A stretch of DNA of 64,000 bases from Ustulina deusta (taxonomy: Eukaryota > Ascomycota > Sordariomycetes > Xylariales > Xylariaceae): the NCBI GenBank assembly GCA_023159155.1, contig JAJNNX010000001.1, forward strand, positions 744,001-808,000, read 5' to 3'. The translations under genes and the position numbers were made by a program. Under the pieces are notes generated by a model. That model saw only the letters and a program-made list of their open reading frames with translations, had not been told where the DNA came from and made no database searches. Each line of letters starts with the position of its first letter. The stretch's first letter is position 1. Positions 45,564-57,910 of this stretch are shown piece after piece.

Positions 45564-46926
45564 GTAGAGCATGCAAATTGTTGACAACGGATCGCTCGCT
45601 TGCATGATACGAGGCCAGCTCTTTTCGTGTTTGTCATATCACACTTCCTCATATTTCACATGAGACGGTAAAGGACGATGGACGGTAATCTCAGGGTGAG
45701 CATCACCCCATCAAACTAACATTGAAGGCGCAAGGTCTAGATGCAAGAGAATCAGTCTTAAACCTTACAAGACAGCGTTTTATTATAGCTATGGACGAAC
45801 AATGTTATGTTAAGTCGTTCAATTACACGTTCCGCTTGTGGCTGGTTTTCACATTTACCAGGGGATAGATGGCATGAATCCGATAGACAGCCGACGAAGT
45901 CTGTCGGATTTAGACCATGGGTAAATAGAAGAAAAAAAACGCAAGTCCGTAGATGAGATACCCAATTGCTACAATCCAAGAACTTCAGGCGCAGTCGCTC
46001 TCATAAGTCACATGTCAGGAACTTAGAAATGGACACCCAAACTAAAGCAGCCGGTCCCTTAATGGTGGCTCGTGAGAGGAGCTTTGGCATTGGTGTTCTC
46101 CAAGGAGCACAGAGAGCTACCATCTCATGCTACTTTCCGAACTAAGCTACGACTTGGGAGAGACTATGCAGCGAATACCAAATATTGAAACTCAAAGTGT
46201 GCGGCCCTTGCCGTTACATTCAATCCTTTGTGTCAATAATGTTGTTAGCCGCCATCGAGGCTCGCGACTCCCTTTGTTCACGGCATCGAGAGAGCAGGCC
46301 ATGCCATCCATGTCTCCTTTGTTTATGAATCCTAGTCTCGCAATTTCTTTTGGCCATAAGGTCAAAAGCATGGAGGCGACATGCATGGAGCACTCCTACT
46401 GGATTATCGTTACTCGACGTGCGACACTGTGACTCTCACTTGTAGAATTTATTCGCCTAGCAGACGCTATCGGAGTCGATATCTTCACCGGAAACAAAGT
46501 GATTTGAATTGTGCATATCGAACTTCCTTTATTGGTCACGTAAAGACGGATCGAGGAGGTGGCGGGTTTGCAGCTGAACAAAATGAGCATGCTGGAAAGA
46601 TTTGCCAGGCATAACCACAGCCTTCGAGCTCGTCGCGATAGACCGTATTTCAAGCCGAGGCCGGCACGTCTCAGTGATGATGGCCGTACCAATTCCCTAT
46701 TCAGTCGGCATCGAGATATCATGAATCAGGTAAGCTTATATCATCAGCCTGCTTCACCGCTCCAGCCACTAAAATTTTTTCTATCTAAGATCCTGAGCCC
46801 AACGATAAGGCATTTTAATTTGGACGGAAGCAATGGCCTGTCGTTTGGTCGACGATCTCCATCACCCAGAGGTGCGCAGATGCCTTGTGCGCTGGTCAAA
46901 TTTCAATGTTGTATACTCAGTGCGCG
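45564..46926. other. Spacer with a possible upstream exon
   Basis: About 1.4 kb after PUS7. Most has no gene. At 46582-46729 an ATG-started frame of 49 codons (MSMLERFARHNHSLRARRDR and on to HRDIMNQ) ends exactly at a GTAAGC donor. It joins in phase to acceptors at 46869 or 46920, so it may be a first exon of the SRA-domain gene that follows. Confidence 0.5.
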
Positions 46927-48224
46927 ATGGCAGATCAATCATCCGAATCATTAATCTCGATCGAGTCGGTTGAGCCCAATTGGGACCAAGCAAAATTGTT
47001 GGACCTATCAGATTCCGTGCGGGCAGATCTACGGGATGGCAATATTTTTGGGCCAAATGCCACAAAGCTCAGCTGCTTTCTCGAGGCTGCATTGAAGGAT
47101 GAGGAGCGGAGGTACCCCACTCTAGACTTCGAGACGATCGAGTATGCACGGCTCGACAAGTTGCTTGCCGAGCTCCTCCAGTTCGCCGACACGATGAAAA
47201 CCTCGGGTCTGACGCCGGAACTCCTGCTGCGCTTTCGTGCTGATGTCTCGGAGGCTAAGAGTCTGCAGCGTCGTTGGCGACGTCGGCTAGATCCTTTTCT
47301 TTTCATGATCAATCAACATCGATGCGCAGTTCTCGTCGAGGGCGGACGGCTCAAGGATGTTGCTTTCAATAGCTCGCTCGACTACGACTTGGGCAAATGG
47401 CAGACGAAGAAGGTAGCCGGCCCAGTCTCCGAGGTTGAGGCCAACCTTCAATTCGAGCCCGGGCAGTGAGTGCACTCGTACCTTCGATTCGTGGCATTAC
47501 ATGGCTATTACGTGTCCAACGACTAACATGGAGTAGCTGGTGGCTCAACATTACGTGCGCCGAGCGAGATGGAATAGTCAACAGTTCACTAGAGACGCCC
47601 ACCAAGGGTTGCTATGGAATTACCGCACTCCCACTGCTGACTGGCTCGGAAGAATTGATCCGCGACAACACAGTCAAATATGTGCGTGAAGGACGTTCGT
47701 TCGACATGCATGTTCCGTTGATCTCGCAGGTCGGACGAAAAATCCGAATTCTTCGGGGATACAAACTGAAGAGTATCTTCGCACCATCAGCCGGCTTGAG
47801 GTACGATGGGTTGTACGTGAAACCCTACAAGCCGATCTCGACCTTTCTAGGTCAATCCCCTTACTGATGTGGCGTGATCCATAGATACACCATCCGGCAA
47901 TACGGCTGCAAGCTCGATTCCAGGATCAACAAGCACCGTCTAGAGCTAACGCTCGAGCGCGCCGCGGACCAACGATCATTCGAAGATGTCTGCAAGGTGC
48001 CCAAACCATCACAGCTGGACGACTGGGCTCTGTACGAGAAATTGGAGGGCGACAAGGTTAAATTAGTTGAGGGAGAGTCATGTTATTTAGAGTGGGCGCT
48101 GAAGCGGCAGGAGGAGAGAGCTGACCGTGAAGAATGGCAACGATCGAGACTGTTCAAAGCCTCGTTCTTGACACCCAGAGCAGTAGGGTCAGGTCAACGC
48201 CTAAACAGGCGTTATCGACCCTAA
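46927..48224 (+). CDS. SRA/YDG-domain protein
   Basis: Exons 46927-47465, 47537-47812 and 47885-48224 give 384 residues. The N-terminal 180 residues are helical and contain PELLLRFRADVSEAKSLQRR. The second and third exons carry a SAD/SRA (YDG) fold: KGCYGITALPLL, VKYVREGRSFDMHVPLI, RILRGYKLKSIFAPSAG, then the hallmark RYDGLYTIRQYG and RLELTLER. In plants and animals this domain flips out methylated or hydroxymethylated cytosine; in fungi the role of such proteins is poorly known. No partner methyltransferase or histone-reader domain is visible in this protein. The start is uncertain: an upstream in-phase exon at 46582-46729 would add about 50-70 residues. Confidence 0.78.
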
Positions 48225-48494
48225 GAATAGACACCTATTATTCATTCTCAATTTCCCAGCTTCCTCTAGCAGTATGCTAATACGACAAGCCGACTACTAC
48301 GCCTTCTATATCAATCCCGCACCATATATCATAATCAGAGTCCACGGAGGCATTAGAATTCGCATTACTGGTATCATTAAACTTCATTGGCTACTCATTA
48401 AGTACGCGACATTATTTCTCACATGTATCCACCTGATCCGTGCCCTTTCATTATCATAACGCCCCGGCCCCCGGCATAATCAACGACGTCGTAT

Positions 48495-48574
48495 TTAGTC
48501 CTGTTGCAGTAACGCCTGTAGTATAGCGTTGACGAAATCGGAGAGACTAGCGACGATCTACGGTTATGTCAGCA

Positions 48575-48612
<38 letters not shown>

Positions 48613-51600
48613 AAACCCTAGGTAGCAGAAAGCGGAACAAGAATAGGCGGACTTACTGGTGTAGCATCGCCGATTAATTCTGTTGTCTGGTCGACGAAAG
48701 TAGCCGACAACAGGGCCTTGGCGTTGTCTACAAGGGCCACGATACCCTTGACAGAGCTGGGAGTGACGAGAGGCTTGATCTGGTCGACGATGCCCTCGAT
48801 GTCGATATCGTTAAGAGCACCCAGGAGCGGCTTGATACTTGAGATGAGACCAGACAGGTCGACCTCGCTGAGTGTGTTGAGCAGAGGCTTGAGTTGAGCC
48901 AAGAGACCCTTGAGGTCGATCTCGCCAAGCTCCGTGAGCAAGGGTGTAACCTGGGCCACCAAACCCTTGAGATCAATATCGCCTAGTGCATCGACAAGTG
49001 GCACGGCGTCGCCAATCAGAGTTTGGGTCTGGTTGACGAACTGGCCTGTCAACAACGACTCGGCATTGCCGACGAGACCAACGAGGCCAGACACAGACTG
49101 CGGCGTCAATAGAGGCGAGACAGCCTCGAATGTACCCTCGAGATCAAGCTTGTTGAGGTCGTTGAGGATTGGCGTGACCTTCTCAATCAAGGACGCAAAG
49201 TCGATCTTACCCACGGCGTTCAAGATGGGCGAGAGCTGCTTGAGCAAGCTGTCGATGTCGATGGAGCTGAGCTCGTCGAGGAGGGGCTCAACCATGGCGA
49301 CGAGCTTGCCAATGTCGACCTTGGCTAACTCATCGAGCAGCGGCGACACCTTATCAAGGAGCTCAGGCAGATTAAGCTTACCAAGCGACGAGATCAGAGG
49401 AACGGCGCCACCAATAAGTACCTGGGTCTCGTTGACGAAGGTCGGGGTCAAGAGTGACTCGGCATTTCCGAGAAGACCGACCAAGCCACTGATGGACTGC
49501 TCTGTCAGCAGGGGTTGGAGAGCATTGAAGAGGCCTTCCAGGTCAAGTTTGCCCAACTCGTTAAGAATTGGCTTGATTTGATCAATCAAGCTGTCTAGGT
49601 CTAGACCGCCTAGGCTCTTGAGAAGAGGCCCGGCCCCAGAGATCAAGTCCTTGGTCTGCTGGACAAACTGGGCAGTAAGCAGCGTCTCGGCGTTACCGAG
49701 GAGACCGACCAAGCCCTTGATAGTGTCTTCTGTCAACAACGGCTGGAGAGCATTGAAAAGGCCTTCTAGATCAAGTTTGCCCAGCTCGTTCAGAATTGGC
49801 GTGAGCTGGTCGATCAAACTATTGAGGTCTAGCTCGCCAAGGCTCTTAAGCAGAGGTGCGGCTCCAGAGATCAAGTCCTTTGTCTGCTGTACAAACTGGC
49901 CAGTAAGCAGGTTCTCGGCGTTGCCAAGCAAACCTACCAAGCCCTTAATGGACTCTTCGGTCAATAACGGGCTGAGTGCGTTAAAGAGACCTTCCAGGTC
50001 TAGCTTTCCGACTTCGTTGAGAATAGGCTTGATTTGGTTGACTAGAGCAGCCAGGTCAATATCACCGAGATTTTCAAGTAGTGGTCCAGCACCAGAAATA
50101 AGACCTCTAGTTTGCTTTACGAAATCGGCAGTTAGGAGGGTTTCAGCGTTGCCAAGCAATCCTATCAACCCCTTGATAGAGTCTTCAGTTAATAACGGCT
50201 TAAGTGCGTTAAAGAGACCCTCTAGGTCTAGCTTTCCAACTTGATCGAGAATAGGCTTGATCTGGTCGACTAGGGCGGCCAGATCAATATCACCAAGATT
50301 TTCAAGCAGTGGTCCAGCGCCAGCAATCAGACTCTTAGTTTGCTTCACGAAGTCAGCAGTCAAGAGGCTTTCGGCGTTGCCAAGCAGTCCTATCAAGCCT
50401 TTGATAGAGTCTTCTGTCAATAGTGGTGCGAGTGCGTTATAAAGGCCTTCTAAATCAAGCTTGCCGACTTGGTCAAGGATAGGCTTGATTTGGTTGACTA
50501 GAGCGGCCAGGTCGATGTCGCCCAGACTCGCGAGGAGCGGTCCAGCGCCGGCAATCAGACTCTTAGTTTGCTTGACGAAGTCGGCGGTCAGGAGGCTTTC
50601 GGCGTTGGCTACCAATATTACGAGGCCATTGACAGTCGAAGGCGTGAGCAGTGGTGCAACGGCCTTCAGGAAGCCGTCGATGTCGATCTTGCCCAGAGTA
50701 TCGATCAGCGGCTCAGCGGTCGTCAATAGCGACTTAAGCGCATTCACAGTGTTGTTGTTCAACAGATCTTCCGCGTTGCCAAGCAGGGTAACAAGGCCTT
50801 GGATGGAGCTGGGTTGAAGGAGAGGGTTCAGTGCGTCAAGAAGTCCTTTGATATCAATGTCTCCTAAGCCATCGAGGAGTGGCTTCGCGCTAGTAAGCAG
50901 CGACTTCAGATCATCGACGGTTTCCTTGGTCAACAAGCTTCCAGCGTTGTTCAGTAATGTGACGAGGCTTTCGATTGTATCGGGTGTCAGGAGAGGCTTC
51001 AATGCCGCAACTATCCCCTTAAGGTCGATGTCCTTAATTTCATCGACGAGGTCTTCTAGCGGTAATTCACCCAGCAGATCAACCAAGGGGCCTGCTTTCA
51101 TCACGAGATTCCTAGTGAGCATGGGCATAGGTGGCTGAAGTGTCTCGGCTAGATACGTGAGAGAATCGTGTACGGCCTGCAAAAATTGCGGCGTTAATAA
51201 TTCCGAAAGAGCCTTAATAAGATCTCCAATTTCGCCCAAGCCCGATGTGATATCCTTCAAGCCATCGATAAGATCGCCCAAGTCACCAAGGCCTGGAATC
51301 AGGTCCTCAAGGCCTTGTGCAGTGAAAGTTCCGTCGCTTGAACTTGACCCGGTTCGAGACCCGGACCCGGACCCTGAATCCGTCTCATTTGTGTTGCTCT
51401 GTGCCCGTGGATATAACGGCGTCCTCAGTTGCTGTACCTGGCTCTTCCTGAGAAGACTGTTAAGTTCCGTCAAGGCATCTGTGAGTTCTGACCGGGGCAC
51501 GAGTGCGAGATTGTGTTTTGACAGCAGAGCATCCAGCGCTGCGGCATCTAGGCCGAGCTCTGCTGTTGACGCTGTCTTCGCCGCGTTTTCTGCGAGTAGA

Positions 51601-51644
51601 CCCGCTGGAGCCAAGGCCGTTACTAACAGCGCCGAGAAACGCAT
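48495..51644 (-). CDS. Large secreted protein built of 19-residue leucine-rich repeats
   Basis: Exons, in reading order, are 51644-48657 and 48557-48495, for 1016 residues; the 99-base intron holds a TA microsatellite. Residues 1-18 form a signal peptide (MRFSALLVTALAPAGLLA). Residues 19-216 contain a Ser/Gly linker (about 84-104) and leucine-rich helices. From residue 217 to the end, almost everything is 19-residue units, about 42 of them. Two unit types exist: a pair (PLLTEDSIKGLVGLLGNAE then TLLTAQFVQQTKDLISGAG), followed by one to five linker units of form PLLxxLGxIDLxGLxxxLx. The ten pairs are followed by 1, 1, 2, 2, 2, 2, 2, 5, 4 and 1 linker units. Sparse cysteines and regular leucines suggest a helical solenoid. 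The family is unknown to me; a surface, wall or lipid-binding role is only a guess. A TATA box is not obvious. Confidence 0.85.
48579..48606. repeat. TA microsatellite within an intron
   Basis: About fourteen TA units fill much of the only intron of the secreted repeat protein. The run lies between donor and branch site (on the minus strand, TTTTGCTGACATAACCGTAG). Confidence 0.9.
49515..50654 (-). repeat. Five tandem 228-base coding repeats
   Basis: Residues 331-710 of the secreted protein are five successive 76-residue units, each four 19-mers, with no insertion or deletion between copies. Neighbouring copies differ by about ten to twenty residues, and DNA stretches of twenty or so bases are the same between copies. 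This points to recent unequal exchange. The units start at residues 331, 407, 483, 559 and 635. Confidence 0.85.
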
Positions 51645-54082
51645 GGTGGTAGTTGATGATAAAGAGCGGCTCGTGAAGAATTGCTGTTTGCCGGTCCACG
51701 CCGAGACTCCTGGTGAGCTTCAAGAAGCGCGTCCAGCTCAAAGAAAACGATAGGAGCGTGAACGAGCGAAGAGGGAGAGAACGGACTGGTCAAGGATATG
51801 GCTATGGACAGGAATAGGTAGTCCTCGTGCGGACCTGAGCCGGTGCCTCATCGTGTGCCCCGTATACTAATACAGCCACGTTACGACAGTATGTAACTTT
51901 CACATGGGAAAACAGCTCACCCGTCAGCGAGGAGCACTTCGCAAATTACCGAGTAGTCTTGTAGTCTACCTACACTACACTTGGTAGTCGTGTGCTACCA
52001 TACCTCCTATCTACATTGTAGTATACATGCACTACAGATGCAAAGAGGAGGATCCTTTACCTTGTTAGGATATGTCCCCATCTTGAGCGATCAGCTCCAT
52101 CATCGTCCGCCCTGTCTCTCGCTGTAAGGAGCTTGGACCTTGCTCTTTTTCTTGCCTAGCCTATACCAGCTCGGCCTATTTTCTGACCCAGTTTCCCCAG
52201 CTCTACCCGAGCAGCAGCCCCAGCTTCACGGGAGACATGTCTGTTTATGGATATAGTGTACTAAGTATGTCATAGCGTAAGCTTAAACCCCCTAGCAAGC
52301 TCGCAAGCTAGACTAAACAAGCAACTGTGATCCGATCAATGAGGAGAAGGAATCTCTTCTCCCGAGACCAGTTTCGCGCTGCCCAGAGCTCCCTACACTA
52401 TTTTCTGTTAGTGCCGATGTTGCATCTGCACCCCGCTTGCCTTCCCGTCTTGGAGGAGCCAAGGAAGAGCCAAGGAATATTATTCTGGGGCCGAAGTCCC
52501 GCGGAGGGGTGATGACGAGAAAAATGTTGTTCACGGCTCGCTCTGATAGGTTTGCGTACGCCAAGCCTCGCTGTTTGATCAACAACGTACATACATCATG
52601 CGTTTTCGTGTAGGCATACTACCGGTAGTCTAGGTCTTGTTTCTTGTCCACCCAATCTCCAATCCCCAAATCCCAAATCCAGTTTCACAAGCTACTGGAA
52701 GACCGTTTTATTTTTGCCTGTCGTTCCTTGGGTTACCGAGGCATCTTCGACCAGCGCTATGATCAAAATGCACCGACCTCTGCCCAACCCACCATGTAGT
52801 GTAGTGTAATGAGAGGCATAGTTTAATGTGATTTTGTTGAGTAAAACCTACAATAGGAACCACTCGCTCATCCTTTACTGCTGTCTAGAACATAAGTCTT
52901 GGTTGAGGCCAAGATCTATCTAATATGAGGGTTCATTTTGCTTTTGCCAGGTAGTGTTACACTACATGGCAGCTGAGTCTCAGCCAGCAAAACGGTGCGT
53001 TAGTCAGGTCTGTGACTCGCGTCAGAATCACGCCAAACCCACGCCATGGTGCGCTAATTAGATTGATGACTTGCATCGGAATTCGAGCCTCAGGACACCT
53101 CGGGACGCCTCAGAATGCGCCACGATCCGATGTTGATACGAAACTAGACGAGCTTCAAAGTCATCCTAGCAAGAGAGAATTACACTAGGACCGGTCACAA
53201 TGGTACGAACAATAGTCATTGTCTGTGGCTAGTCCGAAAAATGACGTCGCTCGTGTTATTCTGACGATATTTGTGAACATCGCTATCGGATGATTTGTTT
53301 CTATTTGGAATGGCGCATCAGCATCGCTGAACTAGAAGCTGAAGCTTCTACACCACTAATGTAGAGTTCAGGTTTTGTTATAGTCCTTGTGGTTACCAAA
53401 GGACCGGACAAAGTGCCGAAACTGGAGGATCGACATTAAATCACGCCTAAAGCGGGGGACTATCTGGCGAGACCTGGCACCCCTCTACAGATCTTCGGGA
53501 AGGGTTTGTAACCCAATCTGGCTGTTAGTATTAAGTAGTATAGAAGACAACAAGATATGCCTACACTAGACTCTGACTAGACCAACACTGTCTCAAACTC
53601 CACAGAGTGCGTGACTGGGAAGGAGCCAGTGAGAGTCTTCGAAAAAACACAATGTGGCCAGGGGCCCTGCAAATATCGGTGGCCTTGCATGTTGACAACT
53701 GGGGTTGGGAAATTTCTCGCGGTCCAATTTCATGCTGTGCAGGGATGCTGATCTGTTTCCATAGCACATACCACGGTACACTAGGTAGTGGGACTGTCTG
53801 TGAGGAGAAGTGGTGGGATGTAACATGAAGTGATAAGAGCAGGGGAGTGTTTGGCCCTACCTGGGACTTATAGATGACGATTTAGTCTTGGGTTATTCTT
53901 TATAATGGAACATAGGTATGATATTATCTGCCCATGCCATGGTATGGCCGACAGTTCGTCGTGCGTCTTCTCGTGGCTACGATACCTATCGCCGCCCGAT
54001 TGTTTAACTTCCCATCTGTCCGTCTCTGTCTGTCTGCCCGTCCGTCCTCTCAACGCCTGTCGGCACCTAGCAACAGTGCGAT
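51645..54082. other. Spacer between the repeat protein and the DUF3712-like gene
   Basis: About 2.4 kb. CTACCTACACTACAC-like runs lie at 51965-52040. Short open frames at 52313-52592 and 53593-53828 have no family likeness. Nothing else can be supported. Confidence 0.6.
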
Positions 54083-55503
54083 ATGGCGTCCAGATTCCAG
54101 GAGCAATCTCACTACGAGCACAACAGTCCTCCAGCCTCGATTCATGGCGCCAGAGGTGATGCAGACAGGAGACTGTCTAATTCTCCGGGGAGAAACAACG
54201 ATGATGCCTCATCAGCCGATCACGTTCAAGAGAAGGCGGTGGCGGCAGTTCCACTGGCAAAGAGGCAGAAAGTCAAGCAACACCTTGGTCGATTTAAGTG
54301 GTGGTATTTGGGTGCTGGCCTTATCATCCTCATCATTTTGTTACCACTCATGTAAGTGTGTCTCAAGACTATAGAAAAATATCCTGAGACTAACTTCACC
54401 TTAGATTCACCAAGATCATACCAGCTATTACACAGGATATAGTGAACAGCCAAAAACTCCCTCTTATGAGTGGTTCATTCCAAGCCCTTTCGCCAACGCA
54501 GCTCTCTGTGTCACTAGAGACGGAGCTCAACACACCAATAGCAGCAGACCTTGATCCCACAACTCTGTTCGTCTACAACAAGGATACTCCGGATTATTCA
54601 CCCTTCATCAATGTCACTTTACCAAAGATTCACGCAAACCACAAAACGCCAGTCATGGTCACGAATCAGACCGTCACAGTGACTAACGAAACTGAACTTG
54701 TCAAGTGGATTGACCGGATCTTCGACCAGCCAAAGACGGACCTGTCCGTGAAAGGTAAAGCAACGGTCCACCTAGGAGCGCTGAAGATGAAGGCGAACAT
54801 TGGCAAAACGATCACCGCCGCGTCTCTTAACTACTTGGAGGGATTTGGTATTACAAGCCTCCGGCTGATATTCCCTGCCATGGGAGATGGTACAAATATC
54901 AAGGGAACCTTAAGCTTACCCAACGCGGGTATCTTAACTCTTGGGCTCGGAAACCTCACGCTCGATCTGTTCTCAGGTGATACCAAACTTGGTTTCGTCA
55001 ACATCTACGATGTCATTTTACCCCCAGGAAACAACACACAAAACTTTGACGGTCAACTTTACCTAACTGAGCTTATACCCAACCTGGGTGCGATCTTGGA
55101 CAGCCAATCAGCGGCACTAGCTGATGGCAATATCGAACTCACGGCCATTGGTAATTCCACCATGGTCAACGGGGTGCACATTGGCTACATAGAACAAGTC
55201 CTAAACAAGAAGTCCTTGGTGTCAACCGTCTCAGTCGTTAATTTGATAAGCGATTTAATTAGCAGCTTCTCTGGCGATGGAAATGTTTCTCTCGCCGACT
55301 TGCTAGGCGATACGATCGGCAACTCTACGTTTATTGAGGGACTTCTAGATCACTGGAAGAACTCAAGAACAACAAACCCGAAGGGCACTGGGTCCACAAC
55401 GAAGATCGGCCGATCGACGCCACATGGATCACGCACCATAAAGGCGCCGGCAACGAAGAGCTTGCTGAAGATGGGCTTGAAGATGGCGCTGGCGAAGCTC
55501 TGA
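54083..55503 (+). CDS. DUF3712-like single-pass membrane protein
   Basis: Exons 54083-54351 and 54405-55503 give 455 residues. Residues 1-72 are cytosolic and hydrophilic. A single membrane helix follows (WWYLGAGLIILIILLPLMIF, about 73-93). The remainder is likely outside or in the lumen, with many Asn-x-Ser/Thr sites (FINVTLPK, VTNQTVTV, GLGNLTLDLF, GNSTFIEG). Strand-rich segments such as PLMSGSFQALSPTQLSVSLE and TKLGFVNIYDVILPPGNNTQ match the DUF3712/LEA2-like proteins common in filamentous ascomycetes, whose function is not settled. The C-terminus is basic (KMGLKMALAKL). The intron splits the end of the membrane helix. Start: the ATG at 54083 is the first that opens this frame. Confidence 0.82.
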
Positions 55504-55795
55504 GGGGATAGGGGACATGAGGCACTTATGAAATAGGCTGCTGGACAGGCCGACTATGTATAAGTTGACGATAACGGCAACATTATGCTGGCATTATTAT
55601 GACTAACGGTTTGGAGCTGCCGTGCTAGATCATATACACATAGCACGATTGGCAGATGATTTAATGATTAAAGTAAATGCAATACCCATCAAGAATATGT
55701 CGAATTTGAACCAACATGATCGGTTGTTCCTAGATACCTTCCATATCTGTGACCTAATTTTTACACCGTATCCTAATAACGAACAATCAGACGTA

Positions 55796-57910
55796 CTATC
55801 CCTTTCCTGAATCGGCACTAGAAGATGTCACCCTTTGATGTGTCGCTATTTCTTCATGTTGAACCGACTCCTTCTCCACTGCGGCGGCATAGCTCTCTAC
55901 ACCAACACATACATATGTCTTGAATTTGCGTGCTGGTACCTTGTTTTCGAACATTTCGTGGATCTCTTCGAGTGTCCGATCCCGAGTCTCCGGAAGGAAG
56001 AGATACGCGAAAACAACAACAATTAGATTTGACGCGAACCAGATGTATCCGTATCTTGGGCCCCAACCGAGACTCGCGGGGTTGATGAAATATGGTGCTG
56101 TCAGTGTGCCTAGGAAGTTGCCAAGAAAGTTCAGTGCCGTTGCAATCCCGAAGCAATAACCGCGAAGTGCACTATTGGGATACTCGCCCCCGAGAAGCCA
56201 GGCGAACGGGGCTAAGAAACATTAGCATGACTTCTATAGCATCGCAAATGTGAAGGGGTTTGGGGGTTACATGAAGTAAAGCTGAAACTCACAGTAAGCT
56301 ACATAAAAAAACACAAATACCCCATTGAACACGACCACTACGACACCAGTTGCTGCTGACCCTGGACTCATAGTCCAGGCTATCGCTTGCGCAAGTTGTG
56401 TAAGCCCACATACGGAAGCACCAATGATTATGATGGCGCGGCGGTCAATAAATCTGACGAACAGCGAGCTGACAATGGCGGCAACGAGTCCTACGCCAGT
56501 TATTAGGATTGAGAAGCCAAAGGGGTTAGAGACGCCTGCTATCTGGAGATAATATGTTGTGTATATATTGACCCAGGAAGAGCCTGTGGTATTTTCATCA
56601 GCTCCCTGCTTATTCTACCTGCTTCCGACTGTGACAGGGAGTGCTCACCATTAGCAGAGTGAAAACATACAACACCAATAGACAGTAATGTCCGCCGCAG
56701 GTTGGTGCCTCGCCACATTTCCAGGAACAAGGCCCTCTTATTCCCCTCGACTTGCTCGCGCGTCGATTGCCTGATCTCATTAAATTCGGTACGTAGCTCG
56801 GTCTCGTCGATTCTCGAATTGCGGAGTCTGCGCAACGCTGCCTCGGCCTCGGCCTCTCTGCCCTGAACTGCAAGCCATCGGGGCGAGTCGGGAAAGAAAA
56901 ACAATGCAATTGACTGAATCGTGGGGGCAGCGAAGAAGACCGCAAGTGGGATCTGATAGGCCCGTCGACTTTCAATATCGTGTGTCCCGTAGTCGACGGT
57001 GGCACCCACAATCGAACCGATCGATCTGCCAACACTCGGGATCAGTAATCGCTATTTTGAGCGTCACTTGCGAGCGCTCCAAAACAGCGAGAGGCTTCCA
57101 TGTCATAAATCTGGCCTAGAAGGAAGTCTGTATACGCTCAAGGTCACCAAAACAGCAAGATAAACCCCAGTCTTACTCACAGTTGACATTGGTACACGGC
57201 AAACGCGATTCCTCTAAGATGGGCAGGGGCCACTTCGTGGACATACAACTGTGAGAAGGTAAGGAACCAGCCCACAGAGATACCTATCTGATGCGTCAAT
57301 TATATGAGATTTGGTCAGTTTTATGAGGAAGCGCACCAAGCACGATACGAGCAAAGTAGAGAGAACCAAGGTTTGTAGTTCCCAACATGATAGCGGTTGC
57401 AACGAAATTGAGAACCGACGCAGCCCACAGCCCAGTCTTTCTCCCGAATCTGCTGCTGAACGGGCCCACCAGGAGCGAGCCAATAAGTGTTCCTATTGTC
57501 ATCAGGCTCGTGATAAGCTGCTGTACTGTCGGCTATGGAAAGGGGGTTCAGTAATGAGGTCCTTGGTACTGATAGAGAGTGTTGCCTACGTCAATATTCC
57601 AAGACTCGAGTTTGGTGTCATAATACCCATACACCCCCAAGAAACCTGGCATGCTATCCACCCTAGTTAATACCTATGTCGTATGTAGTACTCTCCCGGG
57701 ACCCGTCTACATACGAAAGAAAACCGCCCACAAGAGCGTAGTCAAGGCCTAGGTGTATCTTAGCTACATCTGAGTACTCAAGTGGGCGACGATGTAAAAT
57801 TTACCATATTGAAAGGTGGATATCGTTGCCACGAAGCATATCAAGATACACTTAGTGTGACTTCTTAAGTCAAGCTTCAGCGGATTCGCAGATATCGTGG
57901 CACCAAGCAT
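55796..57910 (-). CDS. MFS sugar porter
   Basis: Twelve-helix proton-linked sugar transporter. Eight exons in reading order: 57910-57805, 57748-57715, 57653-57590, 57532-57337, 57283-57181, 57025-56649, 56583-56293 and 56211-55796, for 528 residues. The frame closes only with all eight, including a 34-base exon. Family marks: FQYGLDYALVGGFLSMPGFL at helix 1, the loop-2 motif SRFGRKTGLWAAS, EVAPAHLRG after helix 4, the loop-6 motif PDSPRWLAVQGRE, and PETRDRTLEEIHEMF after helix 12. The helix-1 sequence resembles the fungal alpha-glucoside/hexose group, but the substrate cannot be read from sequence. It is divergent from the dioxygenase at 58576. Confidence 0.9.

Noticed and set aside
49515..50654. 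CRISPR-like regular repeat
   Set aside because: Repeats are 228 bases, coding and contiguous without unique spacers, in a eukaryotic gene.
48910..51753. Plus-strand open frames opposite the repeat protein
   Set aside because: They follow the same repeats out of frame and lack starts, introns and family likeness. The minus frame has a signal peptide and an unbroken 19-residue period.
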